This document shows, one piece after another, positions 1-8,625 of a stretch of 64,000 nt of DNA. The notes under the pieces are model-generated. The model searched no databases. It was given only the letters and a program-made list of their open reading frames with translations, and was not told where the DNA came from. A program made the position numbers and the translations under genes. Source of the DNA: Streptomyces sp. NBC_00259 (GTDB lineage Bacteria; Actinomycetota; Actinomycetes; Streptomycetales; Streptomycetaceae); the NCBI RefSeq assembly GCF_036181745.1, contig NZ_CP108080.1, forward strand, positions 6,389,501 to 6,453,500, read 5' to 3'. The stretch's first letter is position 1. Every line of letters starts with the position of its first letter.

Positions 1-1136
1 AGCACGGCGACTTCCTGCGCGACTTCCGCGGAGACACCGTGCACCCCTCCACCCTGGCGCTGCTCGACGACCTGGGCCTCGCCGAACGGTTCGCCCGGCT
101 GCCGCAGCGGCGGGTGACGACGATCCAGCTGCCGATCGGCCCGGACCGTTCCCTGGTCACCGTCGGGAACATCGGCGCCCTGCGGGGCACGTACAACTAC
201 ATCGCGATGGTGCCCCAGTGGGATCTGCTCAACCTGCTCGTGGACGAGGCCGGCCGGGAACCGTCCTTCACCCTGCGGATGAACACCGAGGCGACCTCGT
301 TCCTCAAGGAACACGGCCGGGTCACGGGAGTCCGCTACCGCACCGCCGACGGCCGCACCGGTGAGCTGCGGGCCGCCCTCACCGTGGCCTGCGACGGCCG
401 GGGCTCGCTCGCCAGGACGCTTCCCGAGCTGGGACTGGAGAGCTTCAACTGCCCCATGGACGCCTGGTGGTTCCGGCTGCCGCGGCGTCAGCACGACCCG
501 CGTGGACTGGTGGGAGGTGTGGGCGACCGGTTCTTCAGCGTCCTCATCGACCGCGGCGACTACTGGCAGTGCGCCGCGCTCATCCCCAAGGGAAGCGACG
601 CGCGGCGGCGCGCCGCCGGCCTGGACCGGTTCATGGCCGACTTCACCGCCGCCGTCCCCTGGCTGGCGGACCGGCTGCACGCGCTCGGCTCGTGGGACGA
701 CGTGAAGCTCCTCGACGTGACGCTGGACCGCCTCCGGCGCTGGCACCGCCCGGGACTGCTGTGCATCGGCGACGCGGCCCATGCCATGTCACCGGTCTTC
801 GGTATCGGCATCAACCTCGCCGTCCAGGACGCGGTGGCCGCCGCCCGGTATCTCGTCGGCCCGCTGCGGGACGGCACGGTCGGGCTGCGGGACGTGCGAC
901 GTGTCCAGCAGCGCCGTCTGCCGACGACCGTGGCGACGCAGACCATGCAGCGCTTCGCGCACGCCAGGGTCGTCGAACCGGTGCTGTCGGGCCGGCCGCC
1001 GTTCGGCGACCACCCCAAGCGCGCCCAGCGGCTGACCGAGCTCATCACCACCTCACCCTGGCTGAACCGGATGCCGGCGTACTTCCTCGCCTACGGCGCC
1101 CTGCGCGAGCGCCCGCCGACAGCCTCGGTGCGCTGA
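1..1136 (+). CDS. FAD-dependent aromatic-type monooxygenase, 5' end outside the window
   Basis: The reading frame is already open at base 3, so the first visible residues (HGDFLRDFRGDTVHPST) belong to a longer protein; the GTG at 39 is internal. The visible part is 377 residues. GDTVHPST near residue 12 and CDGRGSLAR near residue 130 are typical of p-hydroxybenzoate hydroxylase-like flavoproteins. The GDAAHAMSPVFGIG block near residue 255 is the second FAD-binding motif of that family. The N-terminal GxGxxG Rossmann motif would lie upstream of the window. These enzymes hydroxylate aromatic or polyketide substrates with NAD(P)H and O2 in the cytoplasm; the substrate cannot be read from this part. 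The gene converges on the AidB-like gene. Family is certain, substrate unknown. Confidence 0.88.
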   Translation, partial: HGDFLRDFRGDTVHPSTLALLDDLGLAERFARLPQRRVTTIQLPIGPDRSLVTVGNIGALRGTYNYIAMVPQWDLLNLLVDEAGREPSFTLRMNTEATSFLKEHGRVTGVRYRTADGRTGELRAALTVACDGRGSLARTLPELGLESFNCPMDAWWFRLPRRQHDPRGLVGGVGDRFFSVLIDRGDYWQCAALIPKGSDARRRAAGLDRFMADFTAAVPWLADRLHALGSWDDVKLLDVTLDRLRRWHRPGLLCIGDAAHAMSPVFGIGINLAVQDAVAAARYLVGPLRDGTVGLRDVRRVQQRRLPTTVATQTMQRFAHARVVEPVLSGRPPFGDHPKRAQRLTELITTSPWLNRMPAYFLAYGALRERPPTASVR

Positions 1137-1217
1137 GGTGCGCCGAGGTGCGCCGGACTCGGGGCGCCGTGACCGACGGCTGTGACATATCACGCTGTAC
1201 CGACGCAGAGGCGTGGC

Positions 1218-2891
1218 TCAGCCCGTCGCTCCCGGCACGCGCGAGAGCACCGCGGCGAGGTCGGTGGCGGGGGACAGGGTGCCGAAGGCCAGGCCGTGGT
1301 CGGGGGTGAGGCGGGAGGCGCAGAACGCGTCGGAGACGGCGGGTGGGGCGTGGCGGACGAGGAGCGAGGCCTGGAGGACCAAGGCCAGGCGCTCGACCAG
1401 CCGGCGGGCGCGGAGTTCGGCGTCGGGGGTGAGGACCAGCTCGCCGCGCAGCTGCCGCCAGGCCTCGTCCAGGCGCGCGTCCGCGCCGGCGGCGGCCTCG
1501 ACCTCGGCACGGAAGGCGTCCAGGGATGCGGGCTCACGTGCGACGGCACGGAGCACGTCGAGCGCGTTCACATTGCCCGAGCCCTCCCAGATGCCGTTGA
1601 GCGGGGCGTCCCGGTACAGCCGCGGCATACCGGACGTCTCGTCATAGCCGTTGCCGCCCAGGCACTCCAGGGCCTCGGCGACCGCCGCGGGCTGCCGCTT
1701 GCAGACCCAGTACTTGCCGACCGCCGTGGCGAGGCGCAGGAACGCCCGCTCCTGGGCGTCCCCGCGCTGCGCGCGGTCCGCCGCACCCGCGACCCGCAGC
1801 GCGAGCGTCGTCGCCGCCTCCGACTCGAGCCCCAGGTCGGCGATCACATTGCGCATCAGCGGCTGGTCGATCAGCTTGGCGCCGAACACACTGCGGTGGC
1901 GCACATGGTGCGCCGCCTGCGCCAGCGCTGCGCGGATCCCGGACGCGGAGCCCAGGATGCAGTCGAGCCGGGTCATGGTGACCATGTCGATGATCGTCCG
2001 GACCCCGTGCCCCTCGGCGCCGACCGGCCAGGCGACGGTGTCGTCGAACTCGGGCTCGCTGCTGGCGTTGCTGCGGTTGCCGAGCTTGTCCTTGAGCCGC
2101 TGGATACGGAAGGTGTTGCGGCTGCCGTCCGGCAGCACCCGGGGCACGAGGAAGCAGGACAGCCCTCCGGGAGCCTGGGCCAGCACCAGGAAGAGGTCGT
2201 TCATCGGGGCGCTGGTGAACCACTTGTGGCCGCGCAGCCGCCAGGTCCCGTCCGGGCGCTCCTCGGCCACCGTGGTGTTGGCGCGTACGTCCGTACCGCC
2301 CTGCTTCTCGGTCATGCCCATTCCGGCCAGCAGCCCGCGCTTGGTCCCGGGGGCACGCAGGCCCGGGTCGTAGACACGGCTCGTGAGCAGCGGCTCGTAC
2401 ACCGCGGCGAGTTCGGGCGCCGACCGCAGAGCGGGGACGACCGCGTACGTCATGGACACCGGACAGCCGTGGCCGGACTCGGCCGAGCTCCACACCATGA
2501 ACCCCGCGGCACGGGCGACATGCGCGCCGGGCCGGTCGTCCGCCCACGGCGCGCCGCCGAGACCCTCGCGGATCGCCACGTCCATCAGCGCGTGGTACGA
2601 GGGGTGGAAGTCGACCTCGTCGATCCGGTTGCCGTAGCGGTCGTGGGTGCGCAGCAGCGGCTCGCAGCGGTTCGCCTCCGCGGCCCAGCGCTGGACCTGC
2701 TCCGACCCGGTCAGCCGGCCGAGGCGGTGCAGATCGTCGGCGTACCACCCGGCGCCCTCGCGTCGCAGTCCCTCCAGCAGTACGGGATCGTCGGCGACGT
2801 CGTGACCGGTCAGCGGCGGTGCCTGGTTGGTCACCTCGTGCGTGCGCGCGGCCGGATCGCTGTGCAGGGGGGTGTCCGCGGTGGCGGTCAT
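1218..2891 (-). CDS. AidB-like acyl-CoA dehydrogenase family flavoprotein
   Basis: A 557-residue protein, close to the length of E. coli AidB (about 540) and longer than ordinary acyl-CoA dehydrogenases (about 380). It has the FAD-contacting GMGMTEKQGGTDVR block near residue 190, WFTSAPMND, RLKDKLGNRSN, and a C-terminal GIWEGSGNVNALDVLRA motif. AidB-type proteins are FAD enzymes with weak dehydrogenase activity and DNA binding, induced by alkylation stress; many actinobacterial members have no tested function. It starts 27 bases after the stop of the TetR gene on the same strand, so the two are probably cotranscribed. I infer control by that regulator. A catabolic acyl-CoA dehydrogenase of the long subfamily is the alternative. 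Confidence 0.85.
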   Translation of the reverse strand: MTATADTPLHSDPAARTHEVTNQAPPLTGHDVADDPVLLEGLRREGAGWYADDLHRLGRLTGSEQVQRWAAEANRCEPLLRTHDRYGNRIDEVDFHPSYHALMDVAIREGLGGAPWADDRPGAHVARAAGFMVWSSAESGHGCPVSMTYAVVPALRSAPELAAVYEPLLTSRVYDPGLRAPGTKRGLLAGMGMTEKQGGTDVRANTTVAEERPDGTWRLRGHKWFTSAPMNDLFLVLAQAPGGLSCFLVPRVLPDGSRNTFRIQRLKDKLGNRSNASSEPEFDDTVAWPVGAEGHGVRTIIDMVTMTRLDCILGSASGIRAALAQAAHHVRHRSVFGAKLIDQPLMRNVIADLGLESEAATTLALRVAGAADRAQRGDAQERAFLRLATAVGKYWVCKRQPAAVAEALECLGGNGYDETSGMPRLYRDAPLNGIWEGSGNVNALDVLRAVAREPASLDAFRAEVEAAAGADARLDEAWRQLRGELVLTPDAELRARRLVERLALVLQASLLVRHAPPAVSDAFCASRLTPDHGLAFGTLSPATDLAAVLSRVPGATG

Positions 2892-2918
2892 GGGGGAGTC
2901 CTTCCGGAGATGTAGGGA

Positions 2919-3536
2919 TCAGGCCGCGGGCGGGGCGCCCGCGCAGCGCAGGGACATCGCGACCAGTTCGGTGACCAGCCGGCCGGCCGCGGAGCCCTCG
3001 GCGGGCGCGGACAGCGGGTCCACCAGCACCTCACCGATCGCGCCGGTCAGCGCGGCGGCGGTGATCTCCGGGTCCTGCTCCGGCAGCAGCCCGGCGTCGA
3101 CGCCCTCACGGATCACCTCGGCGAAGACGGCGCGGTAGCGGCGCCGGAACGCCAGCCGCTCCTGGCCCACGGCCGGTTCGGCCGGTGCGGCGAGCAGCGC
3201 GTACGCCAGTCCCCGGCGTTCCATGGCGCGCCGGGCGAAGACCTCGACGCCGTGCGCCAGCCGCTCCACCGGGTCGCCGCTGCCCTCGCGGAGCACCTCG
3301 CCCAGCACATCGGCCTCGTGTCCGGAGGCCCGGCGGAACACCTCGACGGCCAGCGCCCCCTTGGAGGGGAAGTGCTGGTAGACCGAGCCGACCGACATGC
3401 CGGCCGCGGCGGCGACGGCGGTGACGGACGCGTTCGCCCAGCCGGCCTCGGCGACCACGGAGGTGGCCTGCTCCACCAGGTGGTCCCTGGCGGCGGTCAG
3501 CCGGTCCTGCACGGCAGGTGTCCTGCGGTAGACCAT
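2919..3536 (-). CDS. TetR/AcrR family transcriptional regulator
   Basis: 205 residues, normal for TetR. The N-terminal helix-turn-helix (about residues 12-60) reads AGWANASVTAVAAAAGMSVGSVYQHFPSKGALAVEV, here broken as AGMSVGSVYQHFPSKGAL for the recognition helix and following signature. The C-terminal half is an alpha-helical ligand domain without recognisable motif. The ATG has no Shine-Dalgarno sequence in front of it, so the message may be leaderless. A perfect palindrome lies just upstream and is the likely autoregulatory operator. The AidB-like gene follows in the same direction. The ligand is unknown. Confidence 0.9.
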   Translation of the reverse strand: MVYRRTPAVQDRLTAARDHLVEQATSVVAEAGWANASVTAVAAAAGMSVGSVYQHFPSKGALAVEVFRRASGHEADVLGEVLREGSGDPVERLAHGVEVFARRAMERRGLAYALLAAPAEPAVGQERLAFRRRYRAVFAEVIREGVDAGLLPEQDPEITAAALTGAIGEVLVDPLSAPAEGSAAGRLVTELVAMSLRCAGAPPAA

Positions 3537-3544
3537 ACAAACAG

Positions 3545-3558
3545 TGAACCATCGTTCA
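3545..3558. promoter_or_regulatory. Candidate TetR operator (perfect palindrome)
   Basis: TGAAC-CATC-GTTCA is a perfect 5+4+5 inverted repeat starting 9 bases upstream of the TetR start codon. Its position over the presumed promoter fits autorepression. Binding is inferred. Confidence 0.5.
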
Positions 3559-3570
3559 GAGCTTCAGGCC

Positions 3571-3622
3571 AGGTCTCCCGCCCAGGTCTCCCGCCCAGGT
3601 CTCCCGCCCAGGCCTCCCGCCC
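3571..3622. repeat. 13-bp tandem repeat, four copies
   Basis: Four contiguous copies of AGGTCTCCCGCCC (the fourth has AGGCCTCCCGCCC) lie between the TetR gene and the 3' end of the GH115 gene. No coding frame explains them. The rest of this 225-bp gap is GC-rich with no feature I recognise. Confidence 0.9.
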
Positions 3623-3761
3623 TCTGGCGGCGCCGGGCCCGTACGAGAGCCGCCTCGTGCGCGGAGCTGCCCGCGCCGCCACCGCCCCGGCCCCCTGCGC
3701 CACCGTTCCGGCCCCCTGCCCGTGGGGCGGCCGCCCGCAGCGGCCGCCCTCGGCGCCGGGC

Positions 3762-6700
3762 TCAGCGCAGGCGGCGGCTCTCCTGCGGTCCGAGGTAGGT
3801 GTCCGGCAGGCCCCCGGTGTCGATCAGCAGCCGCTGCAGCACGACGGTCGGGTCCACCATCCAGAACTTCAGACGGTGCACGCCCGCGGCGAGGGTGTGC
3901 CGGGTGGCGGTCCTGCTGACGTTGTCGGAGGTGTTGCGGGCCCACTGGGGGTTCATGACTCCGTCGTCGGAGCCGCTGACGGCGATGATGTCCACGGTCT
4001 GCGGACTGTCGTCGTCGAACGAGACGGCGTAGCGCAGCCCGCTGTGCGCGAGGACCGGATTGCGGGGCGACAGATACGCCCACAGCGTCACCTCGCCACC
4101 GGTGACCAGGCCGATCTCGTACTCCAGGCGCGGCGAACGACTGCCGCCGGGCGTCTGGGACGGGGCGGTGACCGGGACCGGTGTGAGGCCCGGGCCGTTG
4201 CGCCCGATGCCCTCGACGCGCTGCCAGTCGATGCCGTTCGCGCCCACGACGCGGTCGGTGTGCTCGGCGTCGATCGCGACGTAGCCGCCCGCCTCGACGA
4301 AGCCGCGCAGGCCCCGTACGTCCGGGTTCTCCACGACCGCCGTCACGGTGACGCGCTCCCCGCCGGGCCCGTGCACCACCAGGGTCGCCTCCGTGGTGCC
4401 GCGCGGGGCCCGGTCCCAGTCCGCGCCCACCGTCACCCGCGTCTGCTTCGTGACCCGCCCGGCGGGGCGGTCGACGCGCAGCCACGGGGCCGAGGACTCG
4501 ACGCGGTAGTCGAAGGGCTCGCCGCCCCGGTTGAAGACCTCGATGTACGGGGCGGGGGCGGTGCCGTGGCGGCTGAGCGGGGAGAGCCGCGCGGCGGTGG
4601 TCGCCTGCGGCCACCAGTCGCCCGACCCCGAGACGGCCACACCGAGCGCCGCCGCGGCGGGGACGTCGATGCGGCGTACGGCAGGGAAGATCTCGTCCGG
4701 CAGGGCCACGTTGTTCAGCTCGGGCTGCTGCCAGGGCGCGTTGGGACCGTAGCGCTCCACATCGCCGTAGCCGATGTGCGGCTGGGTCTGGAAGCCCTGC
4801 CATTTGCCGCCCGCGACACGGGAGTTGAACCGGTCTGCGAGGGCGAAGTCCTTGTCGAGGCAGGCCTCGGCGCGCGCGGCCCGCTCGTTGGTGGCGGCCC
4901 GGCCCTGTTCGGCGTAGCGGAGATTGGTGAACTGGGCCTCGCGCAGGGCGTAGACGTTGGCGGTGGCGGCGACCTCGTAGCCGACGAGTTCGAACCAGGC
5001 GTCCTGGGCGGACCCGGGCAGGCGGCGGCCGATGCGCTCGGCGCGCGCCGCGAGCTCCTGCCACTGCTCGGTGACGCGCTCCAGTTCACGGTGGTGGTCG
5101 AGCGAGAACGGCGTCGCCCTGTCGTCGTGGACGATCGCGGAGGAATCGGTCGCCGGGTCCTTCGCCGGGTCCAGGGAGATGCGCCGGTTGAGCAGCTCGG
5201 GTTTGCGCAGCGACTGGAGACGGGCGTAGTCGGAGAGTACGGAGGCGATCGCGGCCGCCTGCGTCGTGCCGAAGTTCTGTGCCGCGTAACGGTGTTCCCA
5301 CTCGGGGATGTTCTCCAGATCCCAGCGTGCCGGGTTCCAGGCGTGGTCGAGGAAGAACTGGGTGGGCAGTTCGTTGCCCTTGAGGTCGCCGACGTTGGTC
5401 ATCCACAGCGTGCGGTTGCCGTACGCGACGGCCTGGCGCAGCTGGTCCCACAGGTTCGGCAGCGACGCCGTGTCCACCCACTTGTAGTTGCGGCCGACGC
5501 CGACGTAGTCGAAGTGGTGGTAGAGGCCGTAGCCGCCGGAGCGGGCGGGCTCGGCCGGGTCCGGGTGCTTGCGGATGTTGCCCCAGTTGTCGTCGCACAG
5601 CACGACGGTGACGTCCTCGGGTACGCGCAGGCCGCGCGCCCAGTAGCGCTGGACCTCCTTGTACAGGGTCCAGACCTGCGGGATGTCGGAGAGCGGCCTG
5701 CCGGTCTCCTCGGCGAGGATCTTCCGCTGGGCGGCGATGATCTCCTGCATCAGTTCGATGCCGTCGCCGTCGGGGAGGCTGACGTCGCCGTTGCCGCGCA
5801 TGCCGAGCGTGACGACGCCCTCGAAGTCCTGCTCGGCCATGCGCCGGATGCCGTCGCGCCAGTACGCCTTGATCGCCTCGGCGTTGCGGCGGAAGGACCA
5901 CTCGCCGGTGCCGCCGTAGGGGTCGCGGCCGGGGGTGACGATGGTGCCCGCGCTGTCGCGCACGGCGGCCACGGCGTGCCGGTTCCACTCCTCGATGCCG
6001 CGCATCATGGGGGCCTCGTGCGAGGTGCCCATGACGATGCCGTACTCCTTGGCGCGGGCGTGGTTCTCGTGGTCGTCCTCGGCGAACGCGCGCCCCCACA
6101 CCGCCGGCCACAGGTAGTTGGCCTTGAGCCGGAGCATGACCTCGAAGACCCTGGCGTAGAAGTCGGCGTTGAAGCCGCCCTCGTAGCCCTCGGCCCTGCC
6201 GGGGCCGAAGTGGCGCGGTGCCCAGGTGCCGAGCGCCGGGTTCTCGTCGTTGATGAAGATCCCGCGGTACTTGACGGCGGGGGTGCCCTGGGTGTGCCGG
6301 CCGGGCAGCGCGTAGAGCGCGTCGCGGTGGACGGGCCGTACGTCGTCCCACCAGTACCAGGGCGACACACCGATGCCGTAGCTGACGTCGTACGCGCCGA
6401 AGACGGTGCCGCGCGGGTCGCTGCCCGCGACGACGAACGCGCGGTCCACACCGGGCAGCGGACGCTCGACCACGGTCTGCAGCGAGGTCTCCCAGCGTCC
6501 CGCCACCCCGTCGGTGTCCAGCTTTCCGGCCGCGACGAGGCGGTCGATCAGCGGGCTGCGGCCGAGGGTGCCGACCAGTACCACCTCGCGGTCGGCGCCC
6601 GGCACTTCGCCGTTCCTGGCCTTCTTCAGGGCGGGCCGTACCCCGGTGACCCGTTCGATGTCGTCGCACAGGTCGGACGCGACCCGTACGACTCCCGGAT

Positions 6701-6980
6701 GGTCACCGGTGTCCACCACGACCGCCCTCGCCCTCCCGGAACGCGCCAGGGTGAAGGCGCCCTTGCGGGGGGTGAAGGAGATGTACGCGCCGGAGTCCGT
6801 GACGCGGAGGGCTCCGCTTCCTGCGCCGGGGCGGTCGTTGCTCGTCGTGGCGGCCTCAGCGGTACCCGCAATTCCCGCTGCCCCGCCGAAAGTTGTCAGG
6901 GCGAGTGCACTCGCCCCCACTCCGGCTCCTGCGCCGAGTACGGCTCTACGGCGTGGATCGGACGGGCTGTTCACGCTCAT
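3762..6980 (-). CDS. Secreted glycoside hydrolase family 115 (xylan alpha-1,2-glucuronidase type)
   Basis: 1072 residues. I chose the ATG at 6980 because AAAAGGAG precedes it and the protein then opens with a twin-arginine signal (PRRRAVLGAGAGVGASALAL); the frame stays open 58 codons further upstream without such support. GH115 blocks follow: KYRGIFINDENPALGTW, LRLKANYLWPAVWG, GTSHEAPMMR, VTLGMRGNGD and VLCDDNWGNIRKHPD. The C-terminal beta-rich region (about 850-1072, LWAYLSPRNPVLAHSGLRY) is the usual GH115 extension. GH115 enzymes release (4-O-methyl)glucuronic acid from internal and terminal xylose units of glucuronoxylan. Export by Tat places it outside the cell, upstream of xylobiose uptake by BxlEFG. 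The CGAAA-N3-TTTCG site upstream suggests BxlR control. Confidence 0.92.
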   Translation of the reverse strand: MSVNSPSDPRRRAVLGAGAGVGASALALTTFGGAAGIAGTAEAATTSNDRPGAGSGALRVTDSGAYISFTPRKGAFTLARSGRARAVVVDTGDHPGVVRVASDLCDDIERVTGVRPALKKARNGEVPGADREVVLVGTLGRSPLIDRLVAAGKLDTDGVAGRWETSLQTVVERPLPGVDRAFVVAGSDPRGTVFGAYDVSYGIGVSPWYWWDDVRPVHRDALYALPGRHTQGTPAVKYRGIFINDENPALGTWAPRHFGPGRAEGYEGGFNADFYARVFEVMLRLKANYLWPAVWGRAFAEDDHENHARAKEYGIVMGTSHEAPMMRGIEEWNRHAVAAVRDSAGTIVTPGRDPYGGTGEWSFRRNAEAIKAYWRDGIRRMAEQDFEGVVTLGMRGNGDVSLPDGDGIELMQEIIAAQRKILAEETGRPLSDIPQVWTLYKEVQRYWARGLRVPEDVTVVLCDDNWGNIRKHPDPAEPARSGGYGLYHHFDYVGVGRNYKWVDTASLPNLWDQLRQAVAYGNRTLWMTNVGDLKGNELPTQFFLDHAWNPARWDLENIPEWEHRYAAQNFGTTQAAAIASVLSDYARLQSLRKPELLNRRISLDPAKDPATDSSAIVHDDRATPFSLDHHRELERVTEQWQELAARAERIGRRLPGSAQDAWFELVGYEVAATANVYALREAQFTNLRYAEQGRAATNERAARAEACLDKDFALADRFNSRVAGGKWQGFQTQPHIGYGDVERYGPNAPWQQPELNNVALPDEIFPAVRRIDVPAAAALGVAVSGSGDWWPQATTAARLSPLSRHGTAPAPYIEVFNRGGEPFDYRVESSAPWLRVDRPAGRVTKQTRVTVGADWDRAPRGTTEATLVVHGPGGERVTVTAVVENPDVRGLRGFVEAGGYVAIDAEHTDRVVGANGIDWQRVEGIGRNGPGLTPVPVTAPSQTPGGSRSPRLEYEIGLVTGGEVTLWAYLSPRNPVLAHSGLRYAVSFDDDSPQTVDIIAVSGSDDGVMNPQWARNTSDNVSRTATRHTLAAGVHRLKFWMVDPTVVLQRLLIDTGGLPDTYLGPQESRRLR

Positions 6981-7073
6981 TTCCACTCCTTTTCGCGCAT
7001 CTGCCGCGTCAGTCGGCACCTGCGAGACAGATCTTGGGCGATCCACGCCGTCGAAACAATGGAGTGTCACGGT

Positions 7074-7086
7074 CGAAACACTTTCG
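7074..7086. promoter_or_regulatory. Candidate BxlR operator upstream of the GH115 gene
   Basis: CGAAA-CAC-TTTCG is a perfect inverted repeat 93 bases upstream of the GH115 start. It has the same arms and the same 3-base spacer as the site in front of bxlE (CGAAA-TAG-TTTCG). LacI-family regulators bind short palindromes of this kind. A further half-site, GTCGAAACA, lies at about 7051. That BxlR binds here is an inference. Confidence 0.6.
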
Positions 7087-7168
7087 AACCGGGCTTCGGC
7101 ACACGGGTGTTGGGGGACATGTCCGTGGATGCCGCCCGGGCGATGCCCGGGCATGTGATGATCGCGCC

Positions 7169-7819
7169 ATGAGCGTGATACCTGTGAGGCGCATGGTGAT
7201 CCTGGCGGCGGTGGCGGCCCTCACCGCCGGCTGCGGGCTGCCGGCCGAACTCGACCGCGAGGCGGATCCGGCGCGCACCGGGGCGCGGGAGCGGCCCCGG
7301 CCGGCCGCCACCGCTCCGGCGACGAACGCTCCGGCGACGAACGCTCCGGCGGCGACCGCCCCCGCGTCCGGCGCGGCGACCGGTCCGGGATGCCCGGACA
7401 CGGGCACGCGGGTGTCGACCGGGATGGTGACCGCCGCGATGGGACTCCGCGCCACGACCGTGACGCTCACCAACTGCGGCGAGCGCGACCAGCGGCTGAA
7501 CGGCTACCCCGATGTCCGCGTCCGGGACGTGAAGCACCGGCCCATGAACGTCACGGTCCTCAAGGGCCCGGGTCCGATCACCCAGCTCGAGGACCCGGGC
7601 CCGCACCCCGTCACGCTGAAGCCCGGAGAGTCGGCCTACAGCGTGTTCGTCTGGCGCTACTCGGCCGTCGACACGGCCACCCTGCGCGGCAGTGGCGTGT
7701 ACGTGGAGATCGCCCCGGCCGCCGGGGCCGCCCGGCAGACGGTGCAGCCGGAGGGCGGCCTCGACATCGGCGAGACGGGAATGCTCGGCACGACGGCGTG
7801 GCAGAAGGCCGCCGAGTAG
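7169..7819 (+). CDS. DUF4232 lipoprotein
   Basis: 216 residues. The start at 7169 gives a typical lipoprotein signal: MSVIPVRRMVILAAVAAL followed by lipobox LTAGC, so the mature protein would be anchored by Cys near residue 21. A low-complexity linker contains ATNAPATNAPAATAPA, encoded by a short direct DNA repeat. The rest (about residues 75-215) matches the DUF4232 beta-sandwich: CPDTGTRVSTGMV near its start, VTLTNCGERDQRLNGYPDV, and the LKPGESAYSVFVWR strand. The two cysteines are in the positions usual for the family. DUF4232 proteins are common streptomycete surface lipoproteins of unknown function. The gene diverges from the GH115 gene and converges on the AhpD-like gene. Confidence 0.9.
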   Translation: MSVIPVRRMVILAAVAALTAGCGLPAELDREADPARTGARERPRPAATAPATNAPATNAPAATAPASGAATGPGCPDTGTRVSTGMVTAAMGLRATTVTLTNCGERDQRLNGYPDVRVRDVKHRPMNVTVLKGPGPITQLEDPGPHPVTLKPGESAYSVFVWRYSAVDTATLRGSGVYVEIAPAAGAARQTVQPEGGLDIGETGMLGTTAWQKAAE

Positions 7820-7827
7820 GCCGTGTC

Positions 7828-7907
7828 CGACGCCCGACGCCCGACGCCCGACGCCCGACGCCGCCCGCCCGCCCGCGAGGTGCGGTCCGCTCGCGGGGCG
7901 TCGGGCG
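7828..7907. terminator. Tandem heptamer and long inverted repeat between convergent genes
   Basis: Five copies of CGACGCC (7828-7862) are followed by GGCGTCGGGCG at 7897-7907, which pairs perfectly with CGCCCGACGCC at 7852-7862 across a 34-base loop. Lying between two convergent stops, it may act as a bidirectional terminator. The large loop makes this less certain than a classical hairpin. Confidence 0.45.
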
Positions 7908-7961
7908 GGAGGTGCCGGACACTTGCCCGGGGGCCTCGGCGCGCCGGCCGGGTGCTGCCGG

Positions 7962-8435
7962 CTATCCGAACTGGCCGGGCTGGTAGTCGCCGGCGGGCTG
8001 CCGGATGATGACGTTGCCGCGGTTGAAGGCGTTGATGAGGGCGATGAGGGACACCAGGGCGGCGAGCTGCTCCTCGTCGTAGTGCTTGGCGGCGTTCGCC
8101 CAGGCCTCGTCCGTGACGCCGCCGGCCGCGTCGGCGATGCGGGTGCCCTGCTCCGCCAGCTCCAGCGCGGCCCGCTCGGCCTCGGTGAAGACCGTGGCCT
8201 CCCGCCAGGCCGCGACCAGGTGGAGGCGCACCGAGGTCTCCCCGGCGTGCGTGGCGTCCTTGGTGTGCATGTCGAGGCAGCCGCCGCACCCGTTGATCTG
8301 ACTCGCGCGGATCTTGACCAGCTCCTGCGTCGCGAACGGCAGCGACGAGTCCGCGAGCACCTTGCCCGCCGCGATGATGTGCTTCCAGGCCTTGGTGGCG
8401 ATCGGGCTGCCGAACATGTTCAGACGGGCATCCAT
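7962..8435 (-). CDS. Carboxymuconolactone decarboxylase/AhpD-family protein
   Basis: 157 residues. The ATG at 8435 (MDARLNMFG) is preceded by AAGGAG and fits the usual family start. The core motif CGGCLDMHTKDA (near residue 45) contains the CxxC pair and downstream His of alkylhydroperoxidase AhpD-like proteins, which reduce peroxides through the redox-active cysteines. HLVAAWREATVFTEAERAALELAE and the C-terminal INAFNRGNVI match the COG2128 subgroup. No AhpC is nearby, so the electron donor and substrate are unknown. It stands alone between the lipoprotein and xylB. Confidence 0.9.
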   Translation of the reverse strand: MDARLNMFGSPIATKAWKHIIAAGKVLADSSLPFATQELVKIRASQINGCGGCLDMHTKDATHAGETSVRLHLVAAWREATVFTEAERAALELAEQGTRIADAAGGVTDEAWANAAKHYDEEQLAALVSLIALINAFNRGNVIIRQPAGDYQPGQFG

Positions 8436-8625
8436 GGTGGACTCCTTGGCCGTTTCCGGTGGTTGCACACCTAGGACGGAACGGCTCGGCGCGATGTGAC
8501 ACGGCCCGATGTGACGTGCGTCTCCGCTGCCGCGCCGCGGCGGGGACCACCCCCGGAGTGCCATGGCGGGACCACCTCCGGAGCGCCGTGGCGCCGCCCG
8601 CCCCTGACGGCGCTCGGGCCTTCGG

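Noticed and set aside
1182..2915. A 577-codon open frame opposite the AidB-like gene
   Set aside because: Mirror frame of a gene with clear family motifs; amino-acid composition is a typical GC shadow.
3252..7172. A 1306-codon open frame antisense to the TetR and GH115 genes
   Set aside because: Low-complexity shadow of the GH115 gene, no start context, no family likeness.
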